Positions 1 to 10,879 of a stretch of DNA of 46,428 nucleotides are shown piece by piece. This DNA is from Multifurca ochricompacta (lineage: Eukaryota > Basidiomycota > Agaricomycetes > Russulales > Russulaceae). Made by a program: the position numbers and the translations under genes. The notes below the pieces were generated by a model. The model was given only the letters and a program-made list of their open reading frames with translations, had not been told where the DNA came from and searched no databases. Each line of letters opens with the position of its first letter. The first letter of the stretch is position 1. The stretch is from positions 1-46,428 of the forward strand of contig WTXG01000274.1 in assembly GCA_022496185.1 (NCBI GenBank), in the 5' to 3' direction.

Positions 1-747
1 TCGCTTCTCTGATTCCTGTGGGACCTGTTATCTCCCCATTTACCCCTGACCCTGGTGGGAATCCTCCCACACTGATATGACTCCTGTGGGGCTGTCCCAC
101 ATGATTATGCTTCTGATAAGGCTTATCCTTATCATGGACTATATTTGACATCTTATCTGCTATTGGATGATAAGGACTCTGACCCTGTTCCTGATTAGCT
201 ACAAACCAGATCCCCATACAGTATATAAGACCCTGTAGACAGTTTGTACAACCCTAGATTTGACCTCTTGTGCCTTCAGCCTAGAGTTTCCCTAGTCACG
301 GAATACAGAGGGGCTTATTTGCCCTTTTTCATTCTTCATAATCTCCAGAAGGACCCCATTGCCTCTGGCAATGGGTGTGCACTTCTGTTCCGAATCCCAT
401 CCATTACCCAGATGCTGTTGATGCTCTGGCTTCCCTTCCTTTGCCCTCTCTGACTTTGGTCCACTTGGTGTGCTTCTAGCACTGTGGCCAGGTCCTGTCC
501 CCACTCAACAGCCTTAGGGGATTAGCTCCCTTTGGCTGACTTGTCCCATCTCTCTCTGTGCTTGGTTATAGCACAACTTCCTATTCACCCTGAAGCTAAG
601 AGCCTGGCCTTGTTGTGCCAGGCTTGCTGAAGCTCCCAGACCCACAGTGTCGGGTGCCGCAGATGTGGCTGACTAGTGCTGGACTAGTGTCAGTGGACTC
701 GCGCCGACCAGTGCATGTCACACAGCAATGCCCCACTGAGTGTTACA
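1..747 (+). repeat. Partial long LTR, family L1 (Gypsy type)
   Basis: This stretch aligns along its length with the right-hand part of the LTR at 17322-18670. It ends in TGTTACA where the other copy ends in CGTAACA. A TATA-like TATATAAG lies near 222 and fits a plus-strand LTR. The left end is outside the window, so its target duplication cannot be checked. Relative to the other copy it has many CG-to-TG or CG-to-CA changes, for example near 705-747. The small open frames inside it have no recognisable domain and are taken as chance. On its right it abuts Plavaka coding sequence directly, so it was inserted into that gene. Confidence 0.85.
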
Positions 748-2679
748 TGTAAGATTGGGAGGATCCGATCTAAGACTTACTTTGGACACCAGCCTTGAGC
801 AATTCCAGTTAGCATCACTTGTTCAGGGTAATCAGTGATAAATGCGATAAGATCGTAAATTATATGCCTGTAATGTCCATCAGGGCATTGTCAGATGGCT
901 GGCTTTGTCATCCCTGGTAGGAGTGTCTTGAGTATGGCAGATAATGATGCATGATAGAGCTGGCACTTGAATTTTCGAAACTCTGGGTCATCATCATATC
1001 TGCAATCACCTATATCTATTAATCAATAAATTTGAATATAATTAAGCAGTAGCTCACTCTTTGGAATGGCTAGAAATGCTATGGGTACAATGGCATTGCA
1101 ATGTGCATGATGAACAGTATTGTGGATGTTGCCAATTGAAAGGTATAGTGGATGATACTCGATGTGTCCTGTGGTGACAGACACAGTAGTTTTGTCACTC
1201 CCTAAAATAATAGGGCAGTACATAGCCCCGAAGGCATCAGCATTGGATGCAAAGATCTTGTCCTATATGATCTTATCAGTTATTTTAGTTTATATCTTTA
1301 GATAATTGAATATATTCACACAATGTTTCCAAGAAACGTTGGCCAACATAATATCCCCCCAGCAATGCTGACCGTGCTCATCCAGTTCCATATAAGGGCA
1401 CATGTCAAAGTGTCCTTTGAAGTCAGGATTGTCCAACATTGCTGATATGGCAAGGTCTGGGTCATGATACCAAACCTCATATGATGTCTGCTTCCAGCTC
1501 GGGGCATCCACTGGCACACAAAGATCTTCAGAGAAGCCTGTAATGAAGCATTGCCAAGGAACATCACCAAGCAGTGAGGAATCAATCTTTGCATATAGGT
1601 CTTGATGACACTCAAATGGCTCAGATGTGTCAAGTCCAGAATCTTCCAGGGATGCAAGCCATAATTTCATGAGTAAGTCTATATTGGATGCTGACATTTC
1701 AATGCGGCAATATAGAAGATCTGCAATCATAAACTGAGTCTGATCATCAAAGGGTGACCAGTCCACATTTGATGTGACAAATCTGGATTGACAAGGTGAC
1801 ATGACATGCTGATGAAGAGATGGACTTAGTTCTGAAACAATTATCCATGCTTACTCATTGAGGGTCCAACCCCTCCTTATTCTCCATAGTTCTAGCATAG
1901 TCTACTGCGCAACCATTAGACATTATCTCATAGTACTAGAGGCTTCTACTCTACTATGACATAGCTAAGACTACTTGTATTTAAAGAGCAGTAGGATAGA
2001 GAGGACAGACCTAAGTCTGTTCTCTTGTGTTCAATCCAAGGTGCCTTGACTTCACTTGAATCCCTTCAGTAAGAACACCACTTGAGCTCTCCAAGACGCA
2101 ACTTGGAGAGTCTTCGATCCCCTTGAACTTGTTGCAGGACTGAGTGTCTCTGCCGTCAACTTCGCCTCTCGCGCGCGCGCCCTTTGACCTTGCTGTGGGC
2201 TTGAACCTGACTTGATCCTTTGTGACCTTGAGACTTGAATCTGCTTCCTCTTGTTCGACCTCGACACAGTTTCCGCACCTAACTGTGACATTTGATCTTT
2301 GCATTCTTTCCTGTCATGTGCTGCCAGGGGGTAGGAAGTTCCCATCCAAGTCACAGGGAACAGCTTAAAATATAAAACAATTACATATATCAGAAGCATA
2401 ATGAGAAGTGCATTGAGATAGAAACTTACCAGTGAGATAAGCATGCTCAATCCGTTTTCTGCTTGGGCCTGAACTAGAATATGGTGGTACATCTTGGTAA
2501 TCCAGCCTATTTCGATGCAGAGGGGTCATGCTGGAGCAATCCTGTCTTGGCCCTGTATCTGAATGGGCATTGGAGTTTGCATGAATCGACTGCATGTGGT
2601 ACATGTGGCCGTGTTGACTCTTGAAAGTGACAGGACAACCTGAGTACACGCATGGGAGTCTATGAGAATGCCACATCAT
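748..2679 (-). pseudogene. Plavaka-type transposase, N-terminal part, broken
   Basis: Reading leftwards, exon 1 (2679-2430) carries a C2H2-like finger (CVYSGCPVTF, then HGHMYHMQSIH). An intron follows at 2429-2364 (GTAAGT..AAG). The next exon has PCDLDGNFLPPGST, then DWSPFDDQTQFMIADLLYC, LGDVPWQCF, EVWYHDPDLAISAMLDNP, then across a short intron LGSDKTTVSVTTGHIEYHPL and HCNAIVPIAFLAIPK, and finally DYPEQVMLTGIAQGWCP near 760-840. This order matches Plavaka transposases of Agaricomycetes, as I recall the family. It is broken by a solo LTR (1773-2290), by TGA stops at 2314-2316 and 891-893 where CGA arginine is expected, and by the L1 LTR at 748, which removes the catalytic C-terminus. The start upstream of 2679 is uncertain. 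The product is not expected to work. Confidence 0.8.
1773..2290 (+). repeat. Solo LTR, family L4, inside the Plavaka gene
   Basis: The unit starts TGTGACAAATC and ends AACTGTGACA. It is flanked on both sides by the 5-bp duplication TTTGA (1768-1772 and 2291-2295). Removing it with one duplication rejoins the Plavaka frame (RMQRS to NVDWSPF). Its right half resembles the LTR at 7985-8726: both share ACTTGTATTTAA, a CTAAGTCTGTTCTCTTGT-like stretch, and CCCCTTGAACTT followed by a short inverted repeat. There is no internal retroelement sequence, so it is a solo LTR. The GC-rich tract near 2168-2180 is part of it. Confidence 0.82.
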
Positions 2680-2988
2680 ATGGGTTGAGGGAATTGATAA
2701 ATGCAGCTGTAAAAAGGATTTTAGCTATCTATTCAGTTGTTGCAGTCAAAATCAGTTTGGATGCACTTCAGATTATCTTATCAGGTGTCCAGCTGTCTGG
2801 TCCTCAACTATCCAGTCACTACCAGTGCGTCTCAACAGGAATGTGATCCTCACTAGGCTAGGTCACCATCAAGGATGCCAGACATTATTGGAATTAGGCT
2901 ATGGTAGGAGATTACACATATCACCGGACATCTATCTAAGAAAATGGGGCAGTGCAAATATTAAATCAGGGAGATGATCACAGAGGAT
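2680..2988. other. Intergenic stretch between divergent genes
   Basis: About 300 bp between the start of the Plavaka gene (-) and the hAT element. The open frame at 2652-2846 has no recognisable domain. Before the hAT element inserted, this stretch ran straight into the promoter of the plus-strand gene at 4562, so it was probably a shared divergent promoter region of about 430 bp. The last 8 bases (CAGAGGAT, 2981-2988) are the target duplication of the next element. Confidence 0.5.
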
Positions 2989-4433
2989 TAGTGATTGTCA
3001 AGGGGTTTCATACCCGCGCGGGTAAGCGCCGCAGGTTTTGCCGGGTACGGGTACGGGTATATGGCTCCCAACCCGTGGAAACCCGTACCCGCGCGGCGGG
3101 TTTGGCGGGTATAGGCACCGATTATGCATTGATAAGATCAGTAGAATTTCCGAGATAAAACACATCTGCAGTCACAAAAATACAAGATCTCGTCTGATGT
3201 ATGCTACAGGGTGGCGTTAAATATGTTCTAGTATTATCCTACAAAATATCAAAGCAGATTAACGGTGCGATGTAAAATAAATCCTTATCAGTGATCCACT
3301 TTCTTGAAACCATGATACATCTGTTTTATTAACGCGCGACCAATTCTGCCGGTCTGGCACTATCTAAAATACACTCTAGACTAATATAGACTATTCTATA
3401 ATTTAATTATCAAATTACTTTATTGAAACAAGGCCCGCGTGTGTCTACAAGCTGCATGGGGCAGCGACTACATTGCATCGCATGGTGGTCTGACCTCCTT
3501 CCTATTAAGGAAGGTTGACTTAAACGCGCAGAAATGTGCATCCAGGGACTAGGACAGTCGCGCTTGTATGAAATGAAACCAGAATAATAAAATAATAATG
3601 TAAATAAAGGATCCATTTAATCTTCTGAACATAAACCAACAATTTTTGAGGAATCTTGAGTAGCCATAAATGAACGCGTTGTGTCCAAGTGCTTATCTCC
3701 TTGACCGGGATGGCCCGGGCCATTTACCCGAAATGCGCAGAAATGCAAAGAACAGTCGCGCTCATATAAAATTGAAACCAGAATAATAAAATAAAAATGG
3801 AATAATAAACTATCTTAATCTTATGAACATAAAATAGGAATCTTGAGGGATCTTGAGTAGCCATAAATGAACGCGTTGTGTCCAAGTGCATATCTCCTTG
3901 ACCGGGATCTCCCGGGCCGGATCTCCGAATGCGCGATGCAAGTAAAGAACTTGCACGCGTTTCATTTTATGGGTAACCCAGGTATCAAACAATTATCCAG
4001 GTGTTACCCCTACCAATTTCTATGTGTTCATCAATTTTTTTTGCATTCTGTGTAATTATCTGACAGGCTTTTCATCAATGTTCTATAACATCCTATCTAA
4101 TCATTGCTGTATACTGGATTTTAGTTGTGCTTGTATAAAATTGAAAGCAGAATAATAAATAAAAATGGAATAATTAATTATCTTAATCTTCTAAACATAA
4201 AACAAGAGTCATTGAGGGATCTTAAGCAGCCACAAATGAACGCGTTGTGTATCTTCTTGGTCCGGGAAGGCCCGGCCGGTTATCCGAAATGCGTGATGCA
4301 AGTAAAGAACTTGCACGCGTTTTCACGGGTGACCCGCGGGTAACCCGCGGGTTACCCGTACCCGTCACTACGGGTACGGGTACGGGTATGGGTACCAACG
4401 AGGATACCCCAGGGTTACCCCTGCCAATCACTA
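2989..4433. mobile_element. Non-autonomous hAT element, copy 1 (1.4 kb)
   Basis: The terminal inverted repeats are TAGTGATTGTCAAGGGGTTT on the left and, reading in from the right, TAGTGATTGGCAGGGGTAAC. They are flanked by a perfect 8-bp duplication CAGAGGAT (2981-2988, 4434-4441), the length typical of hAT. Both ends are packed with CCCGTACCCG / CGGGTACGGG units in inverted orientation. The interior is AT-rich and carries two to three diverged copies of a block containing CCTTGACCGGGAT and GAACTTGCACGCGTTT. No transposase is encoded; the short frames are chance. The other copies are 22339-23740 and 35990-37058. This copy keeps the most CpG, so it may be the youngest or the least methylated. 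Confidence 0.88.
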
Positions 4434-4439
4434 CAGAGG

Positions 4440-4448
4440 ATATATAAG
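4440..4448 (+). promoter_or_regulatory. TATA box of the 4562 gene
   Basis: ATATATAAG starts within the last bases of the hAT target duplication and lies about 115 bp upstream of the ATG at 4562. The TATA-like sequence is original target DNA (GGATATATAAG), so the insertion separated it from whatever lay further upstream without destroying it. Confidence 0.45.
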
Positions 4449-6531
4449 CCCATAAAAAGAAGGGGGGGGAGTTCACGCCATTCAAATCCTTGAACTCATC
4501 CCCTCTTATCCCAAGATCAAATATTGATTCTGTAAATCATCTTCATTCTCATTCCTCCATAATGCCAATCACAACATGCAAGGCCAATGCGAAGGCACAC
4601 CCAGGGCACATTATCGTCAATTCCCAGCAGAAGTGCCGCACCTCAAGGCAGGTAGCAGAAGACAAAGCCAAATCAAAAGAAGAGGAAGCCACTGCCAGAG
4701 AGATGGAAGCCACCCAGCATCTAGCAGTGGTCAATTGTATTGCTAACATAGAGGACAGAATTCAGCAAGCTGAATTCTCAGCACAAAAACATGCTGCAAG
4801 ACCTGATCTGGCCCCAAGTGCTGAATATTATCCCTTACAGACAGAGACAATGGCCCGTTCTATCAGAATGGTGATTACTGCAGACAATCCAAGTCTACTA
4901 TGCGATGTGATTGAAGAAGTTGAGCATGGCCAAGAAGAGGTGCACAGCCAAGAAGAGTATGTATTTCTGTCAATTTATCACAGAGCACACATTCTAATTC
5001 TGATAAGTTATGACAGTGGACCATCTGACCTTGCATCTGAAAGTGAATTACAGGACAGTGGTAGTGAGGACAGCAGTGCACAAGCACAATCCTATCCACC
5101 AACTGTGTCACTGGCTTCATTTACAGACACTGAGCCAGTCCCAAATATTGATGCGGGCAGATATCAAACAGATCACACTGACAAAGATGACAACAATAAC
5201 AAATTTATCTCCATTGGTTTCAGTGATCTGGAAGACGAGGAAGACAAGGAAGAGCCAAGGCGGTGGTGGCACAAAGGAAAAGGAAAACAGAGTGCAAGAA
5301 TGGTAATATTAATTTCCAATTCTCACATGACTGACTCCACCAACGCCACTGACAACACCACATATCATAGGTGTCACATCGTACAAAGAAGAAGTCATCT
5401 AGTGTGAGCCAGTTGTGGAGTGAAGTTGCAAAGGCATGTGTCATAAACTTGGCAGTCATGGGGTTGATCGACGAGTGCAAGCGAAAGGAGCTGCAGTAAG
5501 AGTATATCTGGGATACACAGTTCATTCTTACGACGATTACCAGGGAGTCCTATCATGGCCAGAGAGATCCCAAGCGCAGCAAGATTGATTCCATGGGGCT
5601 CCATGTTAACTGGGAAAGAAGGAGTGAAACTCGTAAGTCACTCTATTTGCAATCAATTATCACTATCTGATCATATATAGTAGTCCCCACTAGCACCGGC
5701 ATGAAAAGCGCTATCATGGCATCTGGGTCAAACTGCACTAGTACAGGAGTTAGTGGGATCCATGAAGACAACGACACATCCCAAGGATCCCAGTACGTCG
5801 AGCATGGTCACCAGAACACATGGACTACAGCACAGGTATCACTTTATATTTTTTTAACTTACACAGATCGCTCATCGATGTACAGATGGGGATCATGTTA
5901 ACTAATGTAGCTGTGGGCACAGAAGACAACTTGCTAGATGCCAATCCCAAGCATCCCTGAAGGAGGTACTCGGTTGCAGACCTACCATTTCCACATGGTT
6001 CAGCTCATATGCGCACATGGCAAAAAACATTTGTTCCATCTTTGCTAATGTGGGCAGGGTCCATAGAAGATCCATTTGGTGCAAACAGTCATGTGGAGAG
6101 CATTGTTAAAGATATATGGTGTCTTGTATATCCAGACATACTACTTGGGCCCAAGGAAATGCAGATCACACTAGGCATGGTACATCCATCATTTTTCCTT
6201 ACTGAGTATTGATCTTATGACTTTCAGGTCAATAGTATACTCAATAACTGGCACAGCAACATCAGAAAGGTGGGCTGCAAAGCTGTCATGGATATATGGG
6301 ACAACAACCTATCCTTTGAACTTGCTTCTTGGAGGAGCACACTGAATATGCTGAGTGTAACAGGTGAAGCTCTGTGTACACTTAGAAACAGGAAGGGCAA
6401 ATGAAAGGTGACCTAAGTCATTGGGCATACTGCAGAGGCAAACATCATGCATCAAGCAATGATGGGGAACCTTGCTGCCCACAGTGATTTATTCAATCAT
6501 GACAGCAGCATTCTGAAACCCAAAGAAGCTG

Positions 6532-6649
6532 CAGCCCCAAGAGGACAAGATCCAAAGGATTGAGTCACACAGGGAAGCAGCATACTATTAGCACTATGTA
6601 TTGAACTTGTGTAGACAGTTACTCACCTGCAGCCCCAAGAGGACAAGAT
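6532..6649 (+). repeat. Two hAT-type subterminal repeats
   Basis: CAGCCCCAAGAGGACAAGAT occurs at 6532-6551 and 6630-6649, followed by GGGGGCTACAGGCTGTTACAG. The same 20-mer occurs twice near each end of the hAT element at 9646-16476, so this is probably the end of a related hAT element inserted in the gene. I could not find its terminal repeat, its duplication or an inverted partner downstream, so its limits are unknown. Confidence 0.6.
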
Positions 6650-6829
6650 GGGGGCTACAGGCTGTTACAGGGGGTCTTATATACATTTCTCAGTGTATGT
6701 GGTAAGCAGTAGGTATGTAAGCAAGAATCAGCAAGTATCAGTCAGCTGTATTGCTGACTGAGCCTTATCTCTGTGATTTGTAAGCTGCTTTACTCTGCTG
6801 ACTGATCATACTCTCACATTATGACATCA

Positions 6830-7433
6830 TGTTACGCTCAGAGGGGCGTACGCAGTCGAGTGCGGGCAGCTAGGTCACAGAGACAAGGTCAGGACGATCT
6901 TGGGTCGATGTGGAAGACAATAAGTCCAACGCAGGGTCTACCAGAGTCACAGGCTCAGTGCACAAGTCACAGAGGACAAGTACCAAAGGGACGAGTTCGG
7001 GTGGTGAGACGCAAGGAAGGAAGTTAAAGGTCCACAAGGCTACTGATTGTCACAGGAGCTCAAGATGGGGAACCATCTGAGCGAGACTAGCTAGGGTATA
7101 TATACATGCTGGTACTAGCTTAGTCATCCGTTCTTATCAGGCTTATCTAGACGCTTGTGGTTCTGGACATGTGACTATGGAACCTTCCATCAGAACCAGT
7201 GCCACCGTCTTCCCACGTCAACTAAGGTTCAGGGTCCTTCTGTACACAAGGCATCAAACCTTACTGTCACATGATCTGCTTCTGTACCTCATGCCGTATC
7301 TGTCTTCTGGACTTCGGCGTGGGACATCATGACTAAGCCGGCGATGTCCTTGCGGACCCCACGCGGCTACTGTCACTGCTTGTGTGTCCCCCACGTCTTG
7401 CCATCTGTCGGGTACGCTGGGTAGGTCGTAACA
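6830..7433 (-). repeat. Solo LTR, family L3 (604 bp)
   Basis: It begins TGTTACGCTCAG and ends GTCGTAACA on the plus strand, flanked by a perfect 5-bp duplication CATCA (6825-6829, 7434-7438). It is a near-identical inverted copy of the LTR at 45316-45919 and has the same length (604 bp). Most differences are CG/TG or CG/CA. A GGTATATATAC motif near 7095 is the likely TATA region for minus-strand transcription. No internal retroelement sequence is present. Confidence 0.9.
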
Positions 7434-7900
7434 CATCATCATGATGTCACTGTGGAGTAGATAACTGATATGTAGTCTAGCCCTTAGGTCTGGAGCACAT
7501 CTATCTACTGATACATGTGATTCTGTGCTATAATTGGTCATGGCCCAACCTGGGCCCTTATCTAGAGCTCCACTTACCTAGAACCTTCTAGGCTGGACTC
7601 CTCTTATCTTGATAGCAGCTCCACTTGGTCTAGAACCATCTAGACTGTGGGGCCTCTGCTTATTGTGGTAAACACAATAGAAGGTTGACTTGTGATTGTT
7701 GAGTGGCTCTTGTCATGTGCTTGCTGACTAAGCAGCATGTGACTTCTATCATGTGACTTCTATCATGTGACCGAGTCACATGATCACATGTCACGGTTAC
7801 GTTTCCACGATCACGTGTTGAGACTGCTGTGTTATTTTCCCACGGTCATGTGATCCATTTTTGTGGAAAATAAAAGGAAAAAAAGGTAGAGCCATGACAC
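7434..7900. other. Unassigned sequence with CATGTGA repeats
   Basis: No convincing coding sequence was seen. There are several copies of ATCATGTGAC / GTCACATGAT between about 7735 and 7790, which can pair as short inverted repeats, and TCTAGAACC / CTTCTAG motifs near 7580-7640. It may be intron plus remnant of a transposon that split the plus-strand gene. The next recognisable exon begins near 7900. Confidence 0.35.
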
Positions 7901-7984
7901 TGAGTCTGCTCTCACAGGCTTTCACTTTATCTACCAGTACCCAGATGTCATGGTAAGTCATATTATGATGTATCATACTGTCTA

Positions 7985-8726
7985 TGTGACACTTTTTGTC
8001 AATGTAACAGTTTGTGACATGCTTGTTATGCACGTGTGACGTTTTGTGATGGTTTTTTGACCCACACATGTTCAACTTTTGTTTCAACATTTCAACTTCT
8101 TACTCTGAGTCATGTGACTGGAGTTGATGATCTTTCTTATCTGATCTGATTTTCAGACTTAGACTGACTTGGACTGACACTCATTTGCTTTTGGAGTGGG
8201 TGCAACACCACTTGCATTCCCTGTCTCAATCTCCACTGGAGATTCAGATGGACATTTACTTTACTATATTGAATCTTCTACTTTACTTACAAAGACACTA
8301 GAGTACTTGTATTTAAGCAGTACATACTGGAGAGACAGACTTTAAGTCTGTTCTCTTGTATCTAATACAGGTCTACTGTTCTTCACCAGAATCCCCTTGA
8401 ACTTCCTAAGCTGCAACTTAGGAAGCCTTCACCCCAGAACCTCCAGCAGGGCCTATTGCCACTGCTTTGACTTGCTTCTTGCATGTGTGCCCTTCTTATC
8501 TTGTGTGGGCCTTGAACCCTAACCATGGCCCTCTGTGGTTTGCTTTGACACCTTGAATTGACTTGCTTTTGATAACCTTGACCTTGATCCTTGATCCCAG
8601 CCCCTGTGGTTCACCCTGACCCCTTGAACCAACTTGTCCTTGACAGTCTTGACCTTGCAGGCACTCCATATCTTGAAGGGGCTTGACTTGAACAATCCTA
8701 GACACAGCAGAGACCTGGCTGTGACA
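7985..8726 (+). repeat. Solo LTR, family L4, inside an intron
   Basis: It begins TGTGACACTTTTTG and ends GGCTGTGACA, with a perfect 5-bp duplication GTCTA (7980-7984, 8727-8731). It lies entirely inside the intron 7953-8744 (GTAAGT..CCAACAG) of the plus-strand gene. Without it that intron would be about 45 bp, a normal fungal size. Its right half resembles the solo LTR at 1773-2290. Confidence 0.8.
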
Positions 8727-9083
8727 GTCTAACATTGCCAACAGGGTTCACATGTAGCATTTTGTTTGGATTTAATCATGAAAGTATATGCAAAACACCT
8801 CCAAAGGATAGAAAAATCACCAGTCAATTATGGCCCTCAAATTGGAGCACTGGCATTGGTAACAGTTGCAGTTGAGTGAGGGCTAACAATGTTCAAGGAT
8901 GGTGTCAAGGGATCTGGTTTTATTGAAGAACCTTGGGGCAGAAAGGTGCAAGAATGGGTTAGTGCTACAGAAAGAGTTGATGGCAATCACTGGGAACAAA
9001 TAATCGAGCAATCACAAATCCACTATCATGTAAGTAAGGGACCCACTCATGTGGCTTTTCCTTTCATCAAGCTTGACTGGTAA

Positions 9084-9457
9084 TTTTTTTTAATAAATTA
9101 TATTATATTCCTCTGATTTATTCATGCTAGATATCAAAAAACATCATGTGCATAGATTACCATGTAAACTGCTTAGTAATAATGTCAGTAATATTTGAAC
9201 TATCTGGGAACTGCTTTGCAAACTGCTTTGTGAACTGCTTTGCAAAACCAAAAAAGGTGATAAACAATGACTAGACTAAGTAGCCCTAAATTTGAAAAGT
9301 AGCCTCAGATTTGAAAAGTAGCTCTACATTTGAAAAGTGGCTCTAAGCATCCAGACAAGCCTGCTAGAGCTAATGGAGAATCCAGATTACTGGATTGGCT
9401 GGAATGGCTAGCACTAGCCAATCCAGAAAAATGTCATTTTCCTGATGTAACCTAACC
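9084..9457. repeat. Intergenic AT-rich DNA with two short tandem repeats
   Basis: Following the stop of the broken gene is an AT-rich stretch. At 9209-9246 there are about three ~13-bp units (AACTGCTTTGCAA). At 9279-9345 there are about 3.5 units of 19 bp (AGTAGCCCTAAATTTGAAA), diverged at 2-4 positions each. A short inverted repeat, TGGATTGGCTGG..CTAGCCAATCCA, lies near 9390-9426. No gene was seen. Confidence 0.6.
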
Positions 9458-9645
9458 ACCCACAATCAAGATCTTGAACTAGATACTCACAAACAAACAC
9501 TGGACACACTTCAAGGGACTAAAGCACGTCTGGAGGCTGACACTCATATTGAAGATGAGCACTTAGACAACTACAATCAAGACACCTTAGAACCAGGACA
9601 ACTATCAAGCAACAAGGCAATTGATCCAGGCTCATGTGCCACAGG
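9458..9645 (+). pseudogene. Fragment of unknown reading frame, cut by hAT
   Basis: An open frame (NQDLELDTHKQTLDTLQ.., then ARLEADTHIEDEHLDNY, then CATG) runs to the left end of the hAT element. With one duplication removed it continues after 16484 as HYDHLG before the next LTR. It is polar and acidic, possibly coiled coil. No start codon is visible, so it may be an internal exon. I do not recognise the family. It could be chance, but about 63 codons without a stop in AT-rich DNA, continuing across the insertion, is suggestive. Confidence 0.35.
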
Positions 9646-10127
9646 TAGTGATGTTCCGGCCCGGCTTGGCCCAAAAGCCATGGCTTTGGCTTGGCCTGAG
9701 GCGGCTCCGGCTTTCCTGAAGTCTGGGCCGAGCCAAAGCCGCCACAGATGGCTTGGCCCTGGCCCGGCTTGGCCCAAGCTGCGGCTTTTGATGTAGAACT
9801 AGTAGTTTGTTTTCCTTTTTTAGAAATCAAGTTCTGAGACAAGCGCCAGCCGCACAGGCCCGAGTGCACAGGTGAGACGTGCCATTGTGCGAGCTCACAT
9901 GCACCAGGGCCACAGTCATATATATAACAGGTGCTTCTATCCTGCACTTGCTATGTAAGATTAGATAAGATGTAAATGTTGTAGTAAACTCAGAGGTGAT
10001 AAAATCCTAGTTGGAAAGCTGCCCAGAACATGGAGATTAATGCACGCATAAGGCTTGAAGCAGTCAGAGGACTCTGCCTTGCTTATGCAGCAAGAATAGA
10101 CCTATATTGAACTTTGCTAAGAGCCTA

Positions 10128-10206
10128 CAGCCCCAAGAGGACAAGATCAGCTGGGCCTGAGTAAATACAAAGATAAACCGCACCTACAGCCCCAAGAGGA
10201 CAAGAT
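10128..10206 (+). repeat. hAT subterminal repeats, left
   Basis: CAGCCCCAAGAGGACAAGAT is present at 10128-10147 and 10187-10206, starts 59 bp apart. The mirror pair near the right end has the same 59-bp spacing. Paired, evenly spaced subterminal repeats are the usual binding sites of hAT transposases; that role is inferred here. Confidence 0.75.
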
Positions 10207-10879
10207 GGGGTCTGTAGCGTGCTACAGGGTATCTTTAAATACGTTCTAGTACTATCCTATGAAATACCAAAGCCAATCGAGCGTGCAATGTAAATCTAAG
10301 TAGTTATCAGTGGCTTACTTTTCTAAGTACCCTGACACATCTTGTTTACTAATGCACAATCGTTTCTGCTAGTCTGGCATTATCTAAAATACATACTAGA
10401 CTACTTTAGATCACTCTATAATCAAATCGTCAATTTGTATTACTCAAACAATGGCTGCATGTATCTATAATGTCCATTGCTGCATAGGGCAGCGACTACT
10501 TCGCATTGCATGGACCGGGTCAGAATGGTCCAAACTCCTTCTTATCTTATCTATATCTAAGAAGGTCAACTTGTATAACACACGCGCCCTCAGGATGGCT
10601 TTCAAGCGGTCCGGGATGCCAAAAATGCGCATCCAGGACAATATACTTTGTCTTTATTGTTGTTAAATAGCCTTACTATATCCCTTATGATGTATCTCTT
10701 GTTACAATGTCCCATTAGTAAAGTACTTGTAAATACTTTTAAAGGCGGCTCAAATCACCTTGAATAATCATTGAAGTTATTCCAAAGACGCTCCCTCTCC
10801 TGCTCGCATTCTAAGTCATTCCAACTCATTGCTATCCTTCTTTCATATGCTAGCTCCACAATGCCACTAAACTCACCCA

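Larger units (their letters stand above)
4562..9083 (+). pseudogene. Broken multi-exon gene, uncharacterised Agaricomycete family
   Basis: I place the start at ATG 4562 (MPITTCKANAKAHPGHIIVN) and not at the upstream ATG 4490, because a KANAxAHPG opening is what I recall from an expanded, unnamed family in mushroom genomes. The N-terminus (to about 5407) is rich in Lys, Glu and Ser, with a coiled-coil-like stretch and an acidic stretch. Later exons give TWQKTFVPSLLMWAGS (near 6013), then after an intron NNWHSNIRKVG and AVMDIWDNNLSFE (near 6240-6330), FIYQYPDVM (near 7925-7952), then HVAFCLDLIMKVYAKHLQ, GALALVTVAVE, a TGA stop at 8877-8879 where the family has Arg, and EEPWGRKVQEWVS up to a stop after 9083. 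It is interrupted by hAT-like repeats, by a solo LTR at 6830-7433, and by an LTR inside an intron (7953-8744). Function is unknown. No catalytic motif was seen. Confidence 0.55.

Noticed and set aside
4490..4561. ATG 4490 as the start of the plus-strand gene
   Set aside because: It lies only about 45 bp after the TATA-like box, and the residues before 4562 (SSPLIPRSNIDSVNHLHS) do not resemble the recalled family opening.
4875..5525. Minus-strand frames opposite the 4562 gene
   Set aside because: Shadows of the acidic N-terminal exon; no domain and no plausible promoter.
7735..7790. CATGTGAC repeats as a regulatory array
   Set aside because: Few, irregular, and in unassigned DNA between transposon remnants; no gene start nearby.
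9519..9947. 142-codon minus-strand frame as a gene
   Set aside because: It crosses the hAT end and its duplication and is rich in Ala, Gly, Pro and Gln from the GC-rich terminal repeats.
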